The translations under genes were made by a program, and so were the position numbers. Under the pieces are notes generated by a model, which was given only the letters and a program-made list of their open reading frames with translations, did not search any database and had not been told where the DNA came from. From Salegentibacter sp. (GTDB lineage: Bacteria; Bacteroidota; Bacteroidia; Flavobacteriales; Flavobacteriaceae), in assembly GCA_024635795.1 (NCBI GenBank), contig JAGXIH010000011.1:30544-94543 (forward strand): DNA of 64,000 nucleotides. The letters are read 5' to 3'. How positions within the stretch are numbered: the stretch's first letter is position 1; each line of letters starts with the position of its first letter. This document shows, in pieces, positions 51,898 through 60,548 of this stretch.

Positions 51898-52443
51898 TTG
51901 ATACAACATCAATTAATAGAGGCTTGTAAACAAAATGACCGTAGGGCCCAACTAAAGCTTTATAACAAGTACAGCGAAGGTATGTATTATGTGGCTTACA
52001 GGTTTATGAAAGATCGTTTTGAAGCCGAAGACGCGATGCAGGAGGCATTTATAAAGGCCTTCGCGAAACTTAATCAGTTCACCGGGGAGGTTAGTTTTGG
52101 GGCCTGGCTTAAGAAAATAGTCATCAATAAATGTATTGATAAGCTGAAGGCTAAGAAACTGGAACTGGTGGCGATCAACGAACAGGTGTTAAGCTCTGTA
52201 GATGAGAATGATAACTGGAAAGTGGAAGAAGGGGTGAGCCTGGAACAGATTAAAAAATGCATGGAAAATCTCCCCGAAAAATATAGATACCCATTGATGT
52301 TGTTTTTGATGGAGGGTTATGATCACGAAGAGATTTCAGAAATAATGGAAATAAGCCAGGTTGCTTCAAGAACATTGGTGCACCGGGGAAAGAAAAAATT
52401 GCAGGAAGAATTAAAATTACAAAGACATGGCACAGGATATTAG
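51898..52443 (+). CDS. ECF-type RNA polymerase sigma factor
   Basis: A 181-residue sigma-70 family ECF factor: region 2 (~10-80; KLYNKYSEGMYYVAYRFMKD, AEDAMQEAFIKAFAKL) and region 4 (~120-175; LPEKYRYPLMLFLMEGYDHE, EISEIMEISQVASRTLVHRGKKKL). Start is TTG 51898; an in-frame TAA lies at 51892-51894, so no ATG can be used and the next one (residue 29) would cut region 2. The next gene, likely its membrane partner, overlaps its end by 17 nt. Confidence 0.93.
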   Translation: MIQHQLIEACKQNDRRAQLKLYNKYSEGMYYVAYRFMKDRFEAEDAMQEAFIKAFAKLNQFTGEVSFGAWLKKIVINKCIDKLKAKKLELVAINEQVLSSVDENDNWKVEEGVSLEQIKKCMENLPEKYRYPLMLFLMEGYDHEEISEIMEISQVASRTLVHRGKKKLQEELKLQRHGTGY

Positions 52444-53041
52444 GGAGATGTTTAAAAATGAAGCCCCCCATACTCCCGAAAAATTACCGAAGGGGCACAA
52501 AAAACGATTTGAAGCAAGACTGGATAAAGAGTTTCCGGAAAGCTCAAAGCACAATCAGCTTTATTTCTTTATGAAAATAGCCGCTGTGTTGGTTGTAGCA
52601 CTAGGGATCGGTTTTTACCTGCTTCAGCCTAATGAATTTATTAATGAACCCGCAGTTGTTGAAACTGAAGTGGAAGAACAGGAAGAGCAGGGTAAACCTG
52701 AAACTCCGGTTGAGAAACATTTTCAGCTAAGTGAAGTTTCACCGGAATTCAAGAAAATTGAAAATTTCTATCTGGCGAGCTTGAATATGGAACTGGCTAA
52801 AATTGATATCAATGACGAGAACCGCGGCCTTATCAATTCTTTTATGGAACAAATGGCCGATCTGGATGAAGAATATCAGCGCCTTAATATGGAAATAAGC
52901 AAGAATGGTCCCAATGAGCAAAGTATCGATGCTATGATCGGTAACCTTCAACTTAGGTTGGAACTGCTCTATAAATTAAAGAATAAATTAAAGGAAATCA
53001 ATCAATCAAAAGACGAACAATATGAAAACTATCAGGTATAA
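52427..53041 (+). CDS. Single-helix membrane protein, probable anti-sigma partner
   Basis: A 204-residue protein with a cytoplasmic N-terminal ~46 residues, one transmembrane helix (~47-66, FFMKIAAVLVVALGIGFYLL) and an extracytoplasmic helical domain (~95-200; LASLNMELAKIDINDENRGL, MEQMADLDEEYQRLNME). It overlaps the sigma gene by 17 nt and the next gene by 20 nt. The topology and place are those of anti-sigma factors, but no zinc-finger or FecR motif is seen, so the role is inferred. Confidence 0.8.
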   Translation: MAQDIREMFKNEAPHTPEKLPKGHKKRFEARLDKEFPESSKHNQLYFFMKIAAVLVVALGIGFYLLQPNEFINEPAVVETEVEEQEEQGKPETPVEKHFQLSEVSPEFKKIENFYLASLNMELAKIDINDENRGLINSFMEQMADLDEEYQRLNMEISKNGPNEQSIDAMIGNLQLRLELLYKLKNKLKEINQSKDEQYENYQV

Positions 53042-54422
53042 TTTATTCGCGATACTGGCGTTCATCAGCGCCCTCGCGTTTGCCCAAACCACAACTTTAG
53101 ATAAAAGTTATAAAGTTAACTCTGATGCCGAAATAAGGATAAATAGTAGCCACACCAATATTGTGGTAGACTACTGGGATAAGAATGAGGTTAAGGTGGA
53201 AGCGCTTCTGGATACCGAAGGAATGGATGAAGAAGCCAGGAAAAAGCTTACCGAAGGCTGGAAACCTGAAATTAAAGCTTCGGCCGGAAAGGTGGAGATC
53301 AACTCGGGACCGGTAGCTGTTAACTGGGAAAAGAGTATGCAAGCCCTTGAGGAACCTTTGGCGCAACTGCCCGAAATGCTTGGCCCGCTTATGGAAAACC
53401 TTGGTCCTCTTCTGGAAAGCATTACCGACAACCCGCTTCCCCCTGAATTTGCTGAAAATATGGGTAACATAAAATTTGATTATGAGGCTTACCGAAAAGA
53501 CGGGGATAAATACCTCGAAAAATTTGAACAGGAAATGGAAGGTAACTTCGGGGAAGATTTTGAAAAGGCCATGGAAGAATGGGGAGAGCAGTTTGAGAAC
53601 AATCCGAATATGAAGAAATTTGAGATGGATATGGAAGTCTGGGGAGAAAACTTCGGAAAAGATATGGAAGCCTGGGGCGAGGAGTTCGGAAAGAAAATGG
53701 AAGCCTGGGGAGAAAATTTTGGCCAGGATATGGAAAAATGGGCCGAACAGTTTGAGGCAGATATGGAAGACGGTAGTGGCGATCCCGGTAGGATCACGGT
53801 GCTAAAAAGTAAAGACGGAAGCGCCAAAAAGACTCTGAAGCTAAACCTACCCAGAAATGCAAAATTAAATCTGGATGTTCGCCACGGGGATGTAAAACTT
53901 AGCGGTACAACTACAAATCTAAAAGCCGACCTTTCTCATAGTCGCTTTACAGCAAATGCCATAGCAGGTAAACAAACCGAACTTAAAGTAGCTTATACTC
54001 CCGTTAAGATTAAAACCTGGGACTACGGAGTGCTTAGCGCAAGGTATGTAAAGGACTTAAAGATTGACAAGGCCCGAAGCATTAAACTTGATTCTAAATC
54101 CAGCGATATTATTTTCAATGAGATAGGGGAGACCGGTATTCTTAGTGGAAGTTTTGGTAAATTAAAGATCGGTAAACTAAATCCTGGATTTAAGAATCTG
54201 GATGTTAGCCTCGAGAACAGCGACATGGAATTGTCTTTACCGGATGCTGCGTATAGTTTTAGTTATAACGGAACAAAGAGCAAGATCAAAACGCCTACAG
54301 CGTTAAAGCTTAAAAGCAGCAGTTCTTATGATAACGAAAGCCTTAACGGATATAATAAAACCCGTGATGCGAATGCTTCAGTAACAATTAAAGCAAGTTT
54401 TAGCGATGTGTTGCTAAATTAA
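53022..54422 (+). CDS. Secreted DUF4097-like protein with 11-residue Trp repeats
   Basis: A 466-residue protein with a signal peptide (to LAFAQ, ~21). N-terminal beta region (SDAEIRINSSHTNIVVDYWD) and C-terminal beta-helix-like region (LPRNAKLNLDVRHGDVKLSG, KLDSKSSDIIFNEIG, LENSDMELSLPDAAYSF) match DUF4097 putative adhesins. Between them (residues ~184-248) is an acidic helical stretch of 11-residue repeats: MEVWGENFGKD, MEAWGEEFGKK, MEAWGENFGQD, MEKWAEQFEAD (204-247). The third gene of the sigma operon. Likely envelope or surface; function unknown. Confidence 0.85.
   Translation: MKTIRYNLFAILAFISALAFAQTTTLDKSYKVNSDAEIRINSSHTNIVVDYWDKNEVKVEALLDTEGMDEEARKKLTEGWKPEIKASAGKVEINSGPVAVNWEKSMQALEEPLAQLPEMLGPLMENLGPLLESITDNPLPPEFAENMGNIKFDYEAYRKDGDKYLEKFEQEMEGNFGEDFEKAMEEWGEQFENNPNMKKFEMDMEVWGENFGKDMEAWGEEFGKKMEAWGENFGQDMEKWAEQFEADMEDGSGDPGRITVLKSKDGSAKKTLKLNLPRNAKLNLDVRHGDVKLSGTTTNLKADLSHSRFTANAIAGKQTELKVAYTPVKIKTWDYGVLSARYVKDLKIDKARSIKLDSKSSDIIFNEIGETGILSGSFGKLKIGKLNPGFKNLDVSLENSDMELSLPDAAYSFSYNGTKSKIKTPTALKLKSSSSYDNESLNGYNKTRDANASVTIKASFSDVLLN
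53631..53763 (+). repeat. Coding tandem repeat, 33-bp period
   Basis: Four in-frame 33-bp units encoding the 11-residue ME-x-W-G-E-x-F-G-x-[DK] repeats of the DUF4097-like protein, with a diverged unit before them near 53571. Confidence 0.8.
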
Positions 54423-54447
54423 AATTCAGCACTTACTTTTGGAGAGT

Positions 54448-54478
54448 CAAAACCTGCAGCTTTTGTTGCGGGTTTTTG
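54448..54478 (+). terminator. Terminator of the sigma operon
   Basis: AACCTGC pairs with GCGGGTT (one G-T pair), loop AGCTTTTGTT, then T-rich sequence, 30 nt after the DUF4097-like stop. It argues for the downstream ATG as start of the next gene. Confidence 0.6.
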
Positions 54479-54495
54479 ATTTAAAAGCTAATAAG

Positions 54496-55185
54496 ATGGA
54501 GAGATCAGGATTTGAAAAGTTTATATGGAACCTTACCCAGCGCTTCACCAGTGTATTGGACGCCAGTTTTTCACCGGAAGATTATATCGCAATAGATCTT
54601 TCTGAAACCAATGAAGACCTGGAGAAAATAGATATTTCCTCCTCGGAATCCTTCGCTGGATTTATAGATAATTACCTGGAGAACACTGGAAAAAAAGTGG
54701 CCTTTGGCGGTTACACTGAAATCAGGAAACTCTATAGGCGCAGTGAGCTTTTTAGTCACCTTGAGGATGCCAGGGATATTCACCTGGGAATGGATTTCTG
54801 GGCACCGGCCCAAACCGCTGTTTTGGCGGTTTTAGACGGAAAAATACATAGTTTTAAGGATAACGTAAATTTTGGAGATTATGGACCAACCATTATTCTT
54901 GAGCATAACCTAAATGGTGATAAATTTTACTCGCTTTACGGCCACCTAAGTCGGAAATCATTGGAAAACCTGAAACTTGGCCAGGAATTCAAACAAGGAG
55001 AAAAAATTGGGGAACTGGGAACTGCAGAAGAAAACGGAGATTATGCGCCACATCTTCATTTTCAGATCATCGGTCACCTGGAAGATAAGATAGGGGATTT
55101 TCCGGGGGTAGCTTCAAGACGAGACCTGGATTTTTACCTGCGTAATTGTCCCGACCCTGATTTATTACTAAAATTAAGACACTAA
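54496..55185 (+). CDS. M23 family (LytM) metallopeptidase
   Basis: A 229-residue protein whose C-terminal ~130 residues are an M23 lysostaphin-type domain: first zinc ligands HLGMDFWAPAQTAV (HxxxD), VLDGKIHSF, YGHLSRKSLENLK, and the HLHFQ ligand/catalytic motif near the end. It should cut peptidoglycan cross-bridges. No signal peptide is seen with either start. ATG 54496 is chosen over TTG 54439 since the latter lies in the upstream terminator hairpin. How it is exported is not evident. Confidence 0.88.
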   Translation: MERSGFEKFIWNLTQRFTSVLDASFSPEDYIAIDLSETNEDLEKIDISSSESFAGFIDNYLENTGKKVAFGGYTEIRKLYRRSELFSHLEDARDIHLGMDFWAPAQTAVLAVLDGKIHSFKDNVNFGDYGPTIILEHNLNGDKFYSLYGHLSRKSLENLKLGQEFKQGEKIGELGTAEENGDYAPHLHFQIIGHLEDKIGDFPGVASRRDLDFYLRNCPDPDLLLKLRH

Positions 55186-55187
55186 AA

Positions 55188-55664
55188 TCATTTCCGCTTT
55201 AGAATAAGCGCAACAATAGCCGAAGTAACCACGCCCATCATTAAAGCTCCCGCTACCGATTGGATGATGTAGGATTGTAGGTTGAAATAGGCCTCAGCAT
55301 CTTCTTTTTCCATCCGACTATTTTCCGTACTGTACGCGATGGCGTTTTCGAAATAATTTGGGGTAATGAACTCATGACTGATGTATTGCCCGAGTGGAGA
55401 AAGTATAGCCACAACAATAGTAAGAATCACCCCTGAAACGAAACCTTGTTTCCACCTCATTTTTCCCTGAAAATAATTCTTCCGTTTATCGTAAATGGCA
55501 AATAGGTAGATCGCTATGGCAAGAAGACCGAAGAAATTGGTGTAAATGGCATGCTGGGAAATAAGTGCATCATGCCAGCCCATTGCTTTTTCAAAAAACA
55601 TCCAAAGCAGAGAAACAACAAAAAAGATGATTCCCCATTTGATCTCGATAGCGTAATTCTTCAT
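55188..55664 (-). CDS. DUF4199 membrane protein
   Basis: A 158-residue protein with four transmembrane helices of the DUF4199 family: IKWGIIFFVVSLLWMFFEKA, NFFGLLAIAIYLFAIYDKR, FVSGVILTIVVAILSPLGQY, with a conserved YFNLQSYIIQSVAGALMMGV end region. Function unknown. Start 55664 (MKNYAIEIKWG) is the family start; the 55724 alternative only adds a hydrophilic tail. Faces the M23 gene with a 2-bp gap. Confidence 0.9.
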   Translation of the reverse strand: MKNYAIEIKWGIIFFVVSLLWMFFEKAMGWHDALISQHAIYTNFFGLLAIAIYLFAIYDKRKNYFQGKMRWKQGFVSGVILTIVVAILSPLGQYISHEFITPNYFENAIAYSTENSRMEKEDAEAYFNLQSYIIQSVAGALMMGVVTSAIVALILKRK

Positions 55665-55726
55665 TTTTTGGATTTGGTTAGTTGAGCTAAAAATAGGGAA
55701 AAAATCTTTTCCATCTAAAAACAAAA

Positions 55727-55752
55727 AATCCCGAAGCTACAGCTCCGGGATT
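55727..55752 (-). terminator. Terminator of secA
   Basis: AATCCCG (55727-55733) / CGGGATT (55746-55752) with inner AGCT/AGCT pairing; T-rich exit on the minus strand. Confidence 0.8.
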
Positions 55753-55776
55753 CTTCAGTGTTTATTATTAAGAAAA

Positions 55777-58700
55777 TTACTGGTCTACCAAGACCCAATC
55801 TCCTTTATCTAAAAGTGGGATAGCTTGTTTGAATTTCATAGTCTTGTTTTCTCCACTTATCACATTTTTGATGGTTACCTTATCGTTACGGCCAATTTTT
55901 GGCTGGTCTCTGGTAATGGTTTCGGTAACCTGGGGACGGCGTTGCTGAGTTTGGCCTGCCGCACGGTTTTGAGCTGCGCGTTCATCCATATTAGGAATCT
56001 CGTCCTTCTGGGTTTCCAGATTTTCCTTCTTCTTTGGTTGTCTTGCCTCTGAAATATTAGATACATTCCCTTGAGGTATTTCTCCTTTGAAAAGGAAAGA
56101 AATAACATCACGGTTCACCTGATCTATCATGGCTTTGAATAATTCAAAAGCCTCGAACTTATAAATTAGAAGCGGATCTTTTTGTTCGTGTACTGCCAAT
56201 TGTACACTCTGTTTTAACTCGTCCATCTTGCGAAGGTGAGTTTTCCAGGCGTCGTCAATAATAGCCAGGGTAATATTCTTTTCGAAATCCTTTACCAACT
56301 GGGCGCCTTTGGTTTCGTAGGCTTTTTCCAGATTAGTGACTACCTGAAGGGTTTTTTGTCCATCGGTAAACGGAACAGAGATTCGCTCAAATTTGTTTTC
56401 ACCTTCATATACCTGCTTAATTACGGGAAAGGCCTTTTCGGCACTATTCTCCATCTTTTCCTGGTAACTTTTATAGGCGTTTTTATAAACTTCGCCGGCG
56501 ATCTTCTGAATACCCATCTTCTCAAATTCCTCCTCTGTAACCGGGGAGCTCATAGAGAAGTAGCGTATAAGTTCAAACTCAAAGTTTTTGAAATCCTGAG
56601 CTATTTTATTTCCTTCGGTGATGGCCTCAGAAGTATCAAAGATCATATTGGCGATATCAACGCGAAGACGTTCCCCGAATAATGCGTGGTAGCGACGCTT
56701 GTAGATCACTTCCCGCTGGGCATTCATCACATCATCATACTCCAGCAAACGCTTACGAATTCCGAAGTTATTTTCTTCTACTTTTTTCTGTGCCCGTTCA
56801 ATGGATTTTGAGATCATCGAGTGCTGAATTACCTCGCCTTCTTCAAGTCCCATCTTATCCATTAGTTTCGCAATTCTTTCTGAACCAAATAAACGCATCA
56901 GGTTATCTTCAAGCGAAACATAAAACTGAGAGCTTCCTGGATCTCCCTGCCTACCGGCACGACCTCTTAACTGCCTGTCTACACGTCTTGAATCGTGGCG
57001 TTCTGTACCTACAATGGCCAGACCTCCGGCTTCCTTAACCTCAGGGCTAAGTTTAATATCGGTACCACGACCCGCCATGTTGGTAGCGATAGTTACGATT
57101 CCCGATTTACCGGCTTCAGCAACAATATCGGCCTCTTTTTTATGCAATTTGGCGTTAAGCACGTTATGCGGAACATTGCGGAGTTTCAGCATACGGCTTA
57201 GCAATTCTGAAATTTCTACAGAAGTGGTACCGATAAGCACCGGTCTTCCTGCATGGGAAAGTTCTGTAACGTGGTCTATAACCGCGTTGTATTTTTCACG
57301 TTTGGTTTTATAAACCAAATCTTCTTTGTCATTACGTGCAATAGGACGGTTAGTTGGAATTTCAACAACATCCAGTTTGTAGATTTCCCAAAGTTCCCCG
57401 GCTTCGGTTACAGCAGTACCTGTCATACCAGAAAGTTTGCGATACATCCTGAAAAAATTCTGAAGGGTTACCGTAGCAAAGGTTTGGGTAGCATCTTCGA
57501 TCTTTACATTTTCCTTAGCTTCAATCGCCTGGTGCAGCCCATCACTGTAACGACGGCCTTCCATAATACGACCGGTTTGTTCATCTACGATCTTTACCTT
57601 GTTCTCGATCACCACATACTCGGTATCTTTTTCAAAGAGCGTATATGCTTTAAGTAATTGGCGAAGGGTATGAATACGTTCACTCTTCACACTATATTCG
57701 CGAAAGAGTTCTTCTTTTTTCTCAGCTTCTTCTTCTTTAGAAAGGCCTTCTTTTTCAATTTTGGCGATTTCCATACCTATCTCAGGCATCACGAAGAAAT
57801 CGGGATCATCTTTTCCTGAAAGGAATTCTATACCTTTATCGGTAAGATCTATTTGGTTATTCTTCTCTTCAATAGTAAAAAGCAGGTCTTCATCAACTTT
57901 GGGCATTTCCCTGTTGTTATCCTGCATATAATGGTTTTCGGTTTTCTGAAGTAGTTGCTTGATCCCTTCCTCACTAAGGAATTTGATCAGTGCTTTATTC
58001 TTCGGAAGTCCACGGTAAACCCTAAGCAATAAGAAAGCTCCATCTTTAGTGTTTCCTTCTTTAATAAGTTTTTTAGCTTCAGCCAGCACCTTGGTAAGGT
58101 GGCTGCGTTGTTTTTCAACGATAGCGGCAATTGCGGGTTTTAACTCATCGAATTCGTGAACATCTCCCTTGGGAATTGGTCCTGAAATAATAAGTGGAGT
58201 ACGGGCATCATCTACAAGTACCGAATCCACCTCATCCACAATAGCGTAATTGTGGGGGCGTTGTACAAGATCGTCGGGAGCGTGAGACATATTATCCCGC
58301 AAATAATCAAAACCAAATTCATTATTGGTTCCGTAGGTAATGTCGGAATTATAGGCTTTTCTCCTGGCCGCCGAATTAGGACGGTGGTAATCTATACAAT
58401 CTACGCTTAAGCCGTGAAACTGAAAAATAGGAGCCATCCATGCGCTGTCACGCTTGGCCAGGTAATCGTTTACTGTAACCAGGTGCACTCCTTTTCCGGT
58501 AAGTGCATTAAGATACATGGGTAGTGTGGCTACAAGGGTTTTACCTTCCCCGGTTTGCATCTCTGCAATTTTACCCTGGTGCATGGCAACCCCACCAATC
58601 AGCTGAACATCATAGTGGATCATATCCCAGGTAATGGGCTTTCCGGCGGCATCCCAGGAATTACTCCATATCGCATGATCCTCTTCGAGGTTAATGTAAT

Positions 58701-59133
58701 CTTTCTCTGCTGAAAGTTCCCGGTCATATTCTGAAGCGGTAACTTTAAGTTCGGTATTATGGAAAAATCGTTTTGCGGTTTCTTTTACCGTAGCGAAGGC
58801 CTCGGGTAGAATATCGTTAAGAACCTTTTCTGAAATTTCGTAGGCATTATCTTTTAAAGCGTCAATCTCGGCGTAAATATCTTCTTTTCGGGTGATATCG
58901 TCAGACTCATCAGCCTCTTTTTCCAGGTCGGCGATCTGGGAATTTACCTCTTGTAAAGCCTCAGCGATCTTTGCTTTAAATTCGGAAGTTTTTGCCCTAA
59001 GTTCATCAAGACTCAACTTTTCAAAATCGGGCTCAAGTGCCTTGATCTTATCAACTATAGGGGTTATTTCTTTGACGTCTTTTTTGGATTTATCGCCTAC
59101 AAATACTTTTAATACAGAATCTAAAAAACTCAT
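55777..59133 (-). CDS. secA: Preprotein translocase ATPase SecA
   Basis: A 1118-residue SecA, motor of the Sec pathway. Nucleotide site MQTGEGKTLVATLPMYL (~185), DEVDSVLVDDARTPLIISG (~297), MAGRGTDIKLSPEV and RQLRGRAGRQGDPGSSQFY (~735). It is ~200 residues longer than E. coli SecA (901): a helical insert (~330-440, SHLTKVLAEAKKLIKEGNTK, LISEEGIKQLL-like) lies in the first nucleotide-binding half, as in other Bacteroidota. The C-terminal CxCxSGxxxxxCH zinc motif is absent; the chain ends instead with NDKVTIKNVISGENKTMKFK and a KGDWVLVDQ tail. Own promoter and terminator. Confidence 0.97.
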   Translation of the reverse strand: MSFLDSVLKVFVGDKSKKDVKEITPIVDKIKALEPDFEKLSLDELRAKTSEFKAKIAEALQEVNSQIADLEKEADESDDITRKEDIYAEIDALKDNAYEISEKVLNDILPEAFATVKETAKRFFHNTELKVTASEYDRELSAEKDYINLEEDHAIWSNSWDAAGKPITWDMIHYDVQLIGGVAMHQGKIAEMQTGEGKTLVATLPMYLNALTGKGVHLVTVNDYLAKRDSAWMAPIFQFHGLSVDCIDYHRPNSAARRKAYNSDITYGTNNEFGFDYLRDNMSHAPDDLVQRPHNYAIVDEVDSVLVDDARTPLIISGPIPKGDVHEFDELKPAIAAIVEKQRSHLTKVLAEAKKLIKEGNTKDGAFLLLRVYRGLPKNKALIKFLSEEGIKQLLQKTENHYMQDNNREMPKVDEDLLFTIEEKNNQIDLTDKGIEFLSGKDDPDFFVMPEIGMEIAKIEKEGLSKEEEAEKKEELFREYSVKSERIHTLRQLLKAYTLFEKDTEYVVIENKVKIVDEQTGRIMEGRRYSDGLHQAIEAKENVKIEDATQTFATVTLQNFFRMYRKLSGMTGTAVTEAGELWEIYKLDVVEIPTNRPIARNDKEDLVYKTKREKYNAVIDHVTELSHAGRPVLIGTTSVEISELLSRMLKLRNVPHNVLNAKLHKKEADIVAEAGKSGIVTIATNMAGRGTDIKLSPEVKEAGGLAIVGTERHDSRRVDRQLRGRAGRQGDPGSSQFYVSLEDNLMRLFGSERIAKLMDKMGLEEGEVIQHSMISKSIERAQKKVEENNFGIRKRLLEYDDVMNAQREVIYKRRYHALFGERLRVDIANMIFDTSEAITEGNKIAQDFKNFEFELIRYFSMSSPVTEEEFEKMGIQKIAGEVYKNAYKSYQEKMENSAEKAFPVIKQVYEGENKFERISVPFTDGQKTLQVVTNLEKAYETKGAQLVKDFEKNITLAIIDDAWKTHLRKMDELKQSVQLAVHEQKDPLLIYKFEAFELFKAMIDQVNRDVISFLFKGEIPQGNVSNISEARQPKKKENLETQKDEIPNMDERAAQNRAAGQTQQRRPQVTETITRDQPKIGRNDKVTIKNVISGENKTMKFKQAIPLLDKGDWVLVDQ

Positions 59134-59158
59134 AATAGTTTTTACGTTTAATAAGGTT

Positions 59159-59166
59159 CAAATGTA
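59159..59166 (-). promoter_or_regulatory. -7 promoter element of secA
   Basis: TACATTTG on the minus strand, 25 nt before ATG 59133. Confidence 0.55.
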
Positions 59167-59171
59167 CGCAA

Positions 59172-59197
59172 AAAAAAAGCCTCGCTTTGGAGACTTT
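59172..59197 (-). terminator. Terminator of the DUF2795 gene
   Basis: On the minus strand AAAGTCTC pairs with GAGGCTTT (one G-T pair) and is followed by nine T; it lies between the DUF2795 stop and the secA promoter. Confidence 0.7.
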
Positions 59198-59219
59198 TTT
59201 CTATTTTTTTGCGTGGTTT

Positions 59220-59441
59220 CTAATATTCATCCTCGTTCCAAAGATAATCATCGTCGGTAGGATAATCGGGCCATATTTCTTCAATAGAATCGTATGAATC
59301 TCCTTCATCTTCAATAGCCTGCAGGTTTTCCACCACCTCTAAAGGGGCTCCGGTCCTGATTGCATAATCAATTAACTCATCTTTGGTTGCCGGCCATGGT
59401 GCATCGCTTAAGTAAGATGCTAATTCTAAAGTCCAGTACAT
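59220..59441 (-). CDS. DUF2795 family protein
   Basis: A 73-residue protein: YWTLELASYLSDAPWPATKDELIDYA and GAPLEVVENLQAIEDEGDSY match DUF2795, a small helical domain of unknown function; the tail is very acidic (PTDDDYLWNEDEY). It has a promoter and a terminator of its own. Confidence 0.9.
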   Translation of the reverse strand: MYWTLELASYLSDAPWPATKDELIDYAIRTGAPLEVVENLQAIEDEGDSYDSIEEIWPDYPTDDDYLWNEDEY

Positions 59442-59466
59442 TGGTTAATCGGGTTTTTTATTTTTG

Positions 59467-59474
59467 CAAAAATA
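59467..59474 (-). promoter_or_regulatory. -7 promoter element of the DUF2795 gene
   Basis: TATTTTTG on the minus strand, 25 nt before ATG 59441. Confidence 0.5.
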
Positions 59475-59592
59475 AATTTTTTACTGATATAGCAAAGAAA
59501 AAAATCTAATATTTTCTCAATAATATAAGAACTTTTTCTAAAATTATAAATTTTGGTGAAAATTATTTTTTAGAAGAGGTTGGACGAGAATA

Positions 59593-60165
59593 TTAGGATT
59601 TTGGTGGAATCCATTTTATCTCATCAGCCTGTAACTCGTGGCTCAACTTCCGTGCCAGCACAAAGAGATAGTCAGAAAGGCGGTTGAGGTATTGCAGTAG
59701 CCTTTCATCAAACTTTTCATTCTCATATAAAGCTGTGGCCATTCGCTCTGCCCGGCGGCAAACACAACGCGCTATGTGACAGAATGACACGCTTTGGTGA
59801 CCTCCAGGAAGAACGAAATGAGTCATTTCAGGAAGGCTTTCATTCATCTTGTCTATTTCCTCTTCCAGAAGCCCAATGTCTTCCGGAGTAATTTTGGGAA
59901 TGTTCAGTCTTTCCTTTCCGCTTTTTAATGTGGCTTTTTCAGGATCGGTGGCCAGCATGGATCCTATGGTAAAGAGGCGATCCTGAATTTTTATTAGGAC
60001 CTCATGGGTTTGCTTATCTATTTTCTGATCGCGCACCAAACCTATGTAGGAGTTCAGTTCGTCTACGGTGCCGTAACTTTCTATGCGTATGTGGTGTTTA
60101 GGTACACGGGTGCCTCCAAAAAGAGCCGTGGTTCCTTTATCACCTGTTTTTGTGTAAATTTTCAT
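59593..60165 (-). CDS. pduO: Cob(I)alamin adenosyltransferase (PduO/MMAB type)
   Basis: A 190-residue ATP:corrinoid adenosyltransferase that makes adenosylcobalamin, the cofactor of IcmF and methylmalonyl-CoA mutase. Motifs: MKIYTKTGDKGTTALFGGTR at the N-terminus (ATP site), SYGTVDELNSYIGLVRD, FVLPGGHQSVSFCHIARCVC and RRAERMATALYE, with RLSDYLFVLAR near the end. It belongs to the five-helix PduO-type trimer. Start 60165 gives the family N-terminus; its promoter lies just upstream. Confidence 0.96.
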   Translation of the reverse strand: MKIYTKTGDKGTTALFGGTRVPKHHIRIESYGTVDELNSYIGLVRDQKIDKQTHEVLIKIQDRLFTIGSMLATDPEKATLKSGKERLNIPKITPEDIGLLEEEIDKMNESLPEMTHFVLPGGHQSVSFCHIARCVCRRAERMATALYENEKFDERLLQYLNRLSDYLFVLARKLSHELQADEIKWIPPKS

Positions 60166-60180
60166 AAATGCTATTTCCCT

Positions 60181-60188
60181 CAAAGGTA
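60181..60188 (-). promoter_or_regulatory. -7 promoter element of pduO
   Basis: TACCTTTG on the minus strand, 15 nt before ATG 60165. Confidence 0.5.
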
Positions 60189-60233
60189 CAAAAGGAAGTG
60201 AAAAAAGTCTCCCCGATAAAATTTTGTGAAAGC

Positions 60234-60416
60234 TTAGAGGTGGTTTTCTGATTCAGATCGCTGTTTCTTCCGACGTTCGAGATAGCGTCTTCTGAAGTTT
60301 TCATTTTTGCGGTCTTTCCTGTTTTGCTTTGCGCGGCGTGAGTTCCAGATAAAAATAACTAGAAAGGCCACGATAATGGCGAAATAAATCCAGGTTTCCT
60401 GGTCGAAATCGATCAT
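60234..60416 (-). CDS. Small membrane protein with basic tail
   Basis: A 60-residue protein with one transmembrane helix (TWIYFAIIVAFLVIFIWNS) followed by a strongly basic C-terminus (RRAKQNRKDRKNENFRRRYL). No family recognised. It lies between pduO and the terminator of the M28 gene. Confidence 0.65.
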   Translation of the reverse strand: MIDFDQETWIYFAIIVAFLVIFIWNSRRAKQNRKDRKNENFRRRYLERRKKQRSESENHL

Positions 60417-60501
60417 TTTACAGTGATAATTTTTTTACAAGGTAATAAATAATTGCAATTTGCCATATCCTGATTATCAATAGATTGATTACAGGCAAAG
60501 A

Positions 60502-60526
60502 AAAAGCCCCGAAATACGGGGCTTAT
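60502..60526 (-). terminator. Terminator of the M28 lipoprotein gene
   Basis: AAGCCCCG (60504-60511) / CGGGGCTT (60517-60524), 5-nt loop, T-rich exit on the minus strand. Confidence 0.8.
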
Positions 60527-60548
60527 ACCAGGTTTTGAAAACAGATTA

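Noticed and set aside
53571..53763. Regular 33-bp repeats that could suggest a CRISPR array
   Set aside because: No spacers; the period is a multiple of three, in frame, and encodes an 11-residue protein repeat.
54439..54495. TTG-started N-terminal extension of the M23 peptidase
   Set aside because: The added segment coincides with a terminator hairpin and gives no signal peptide.
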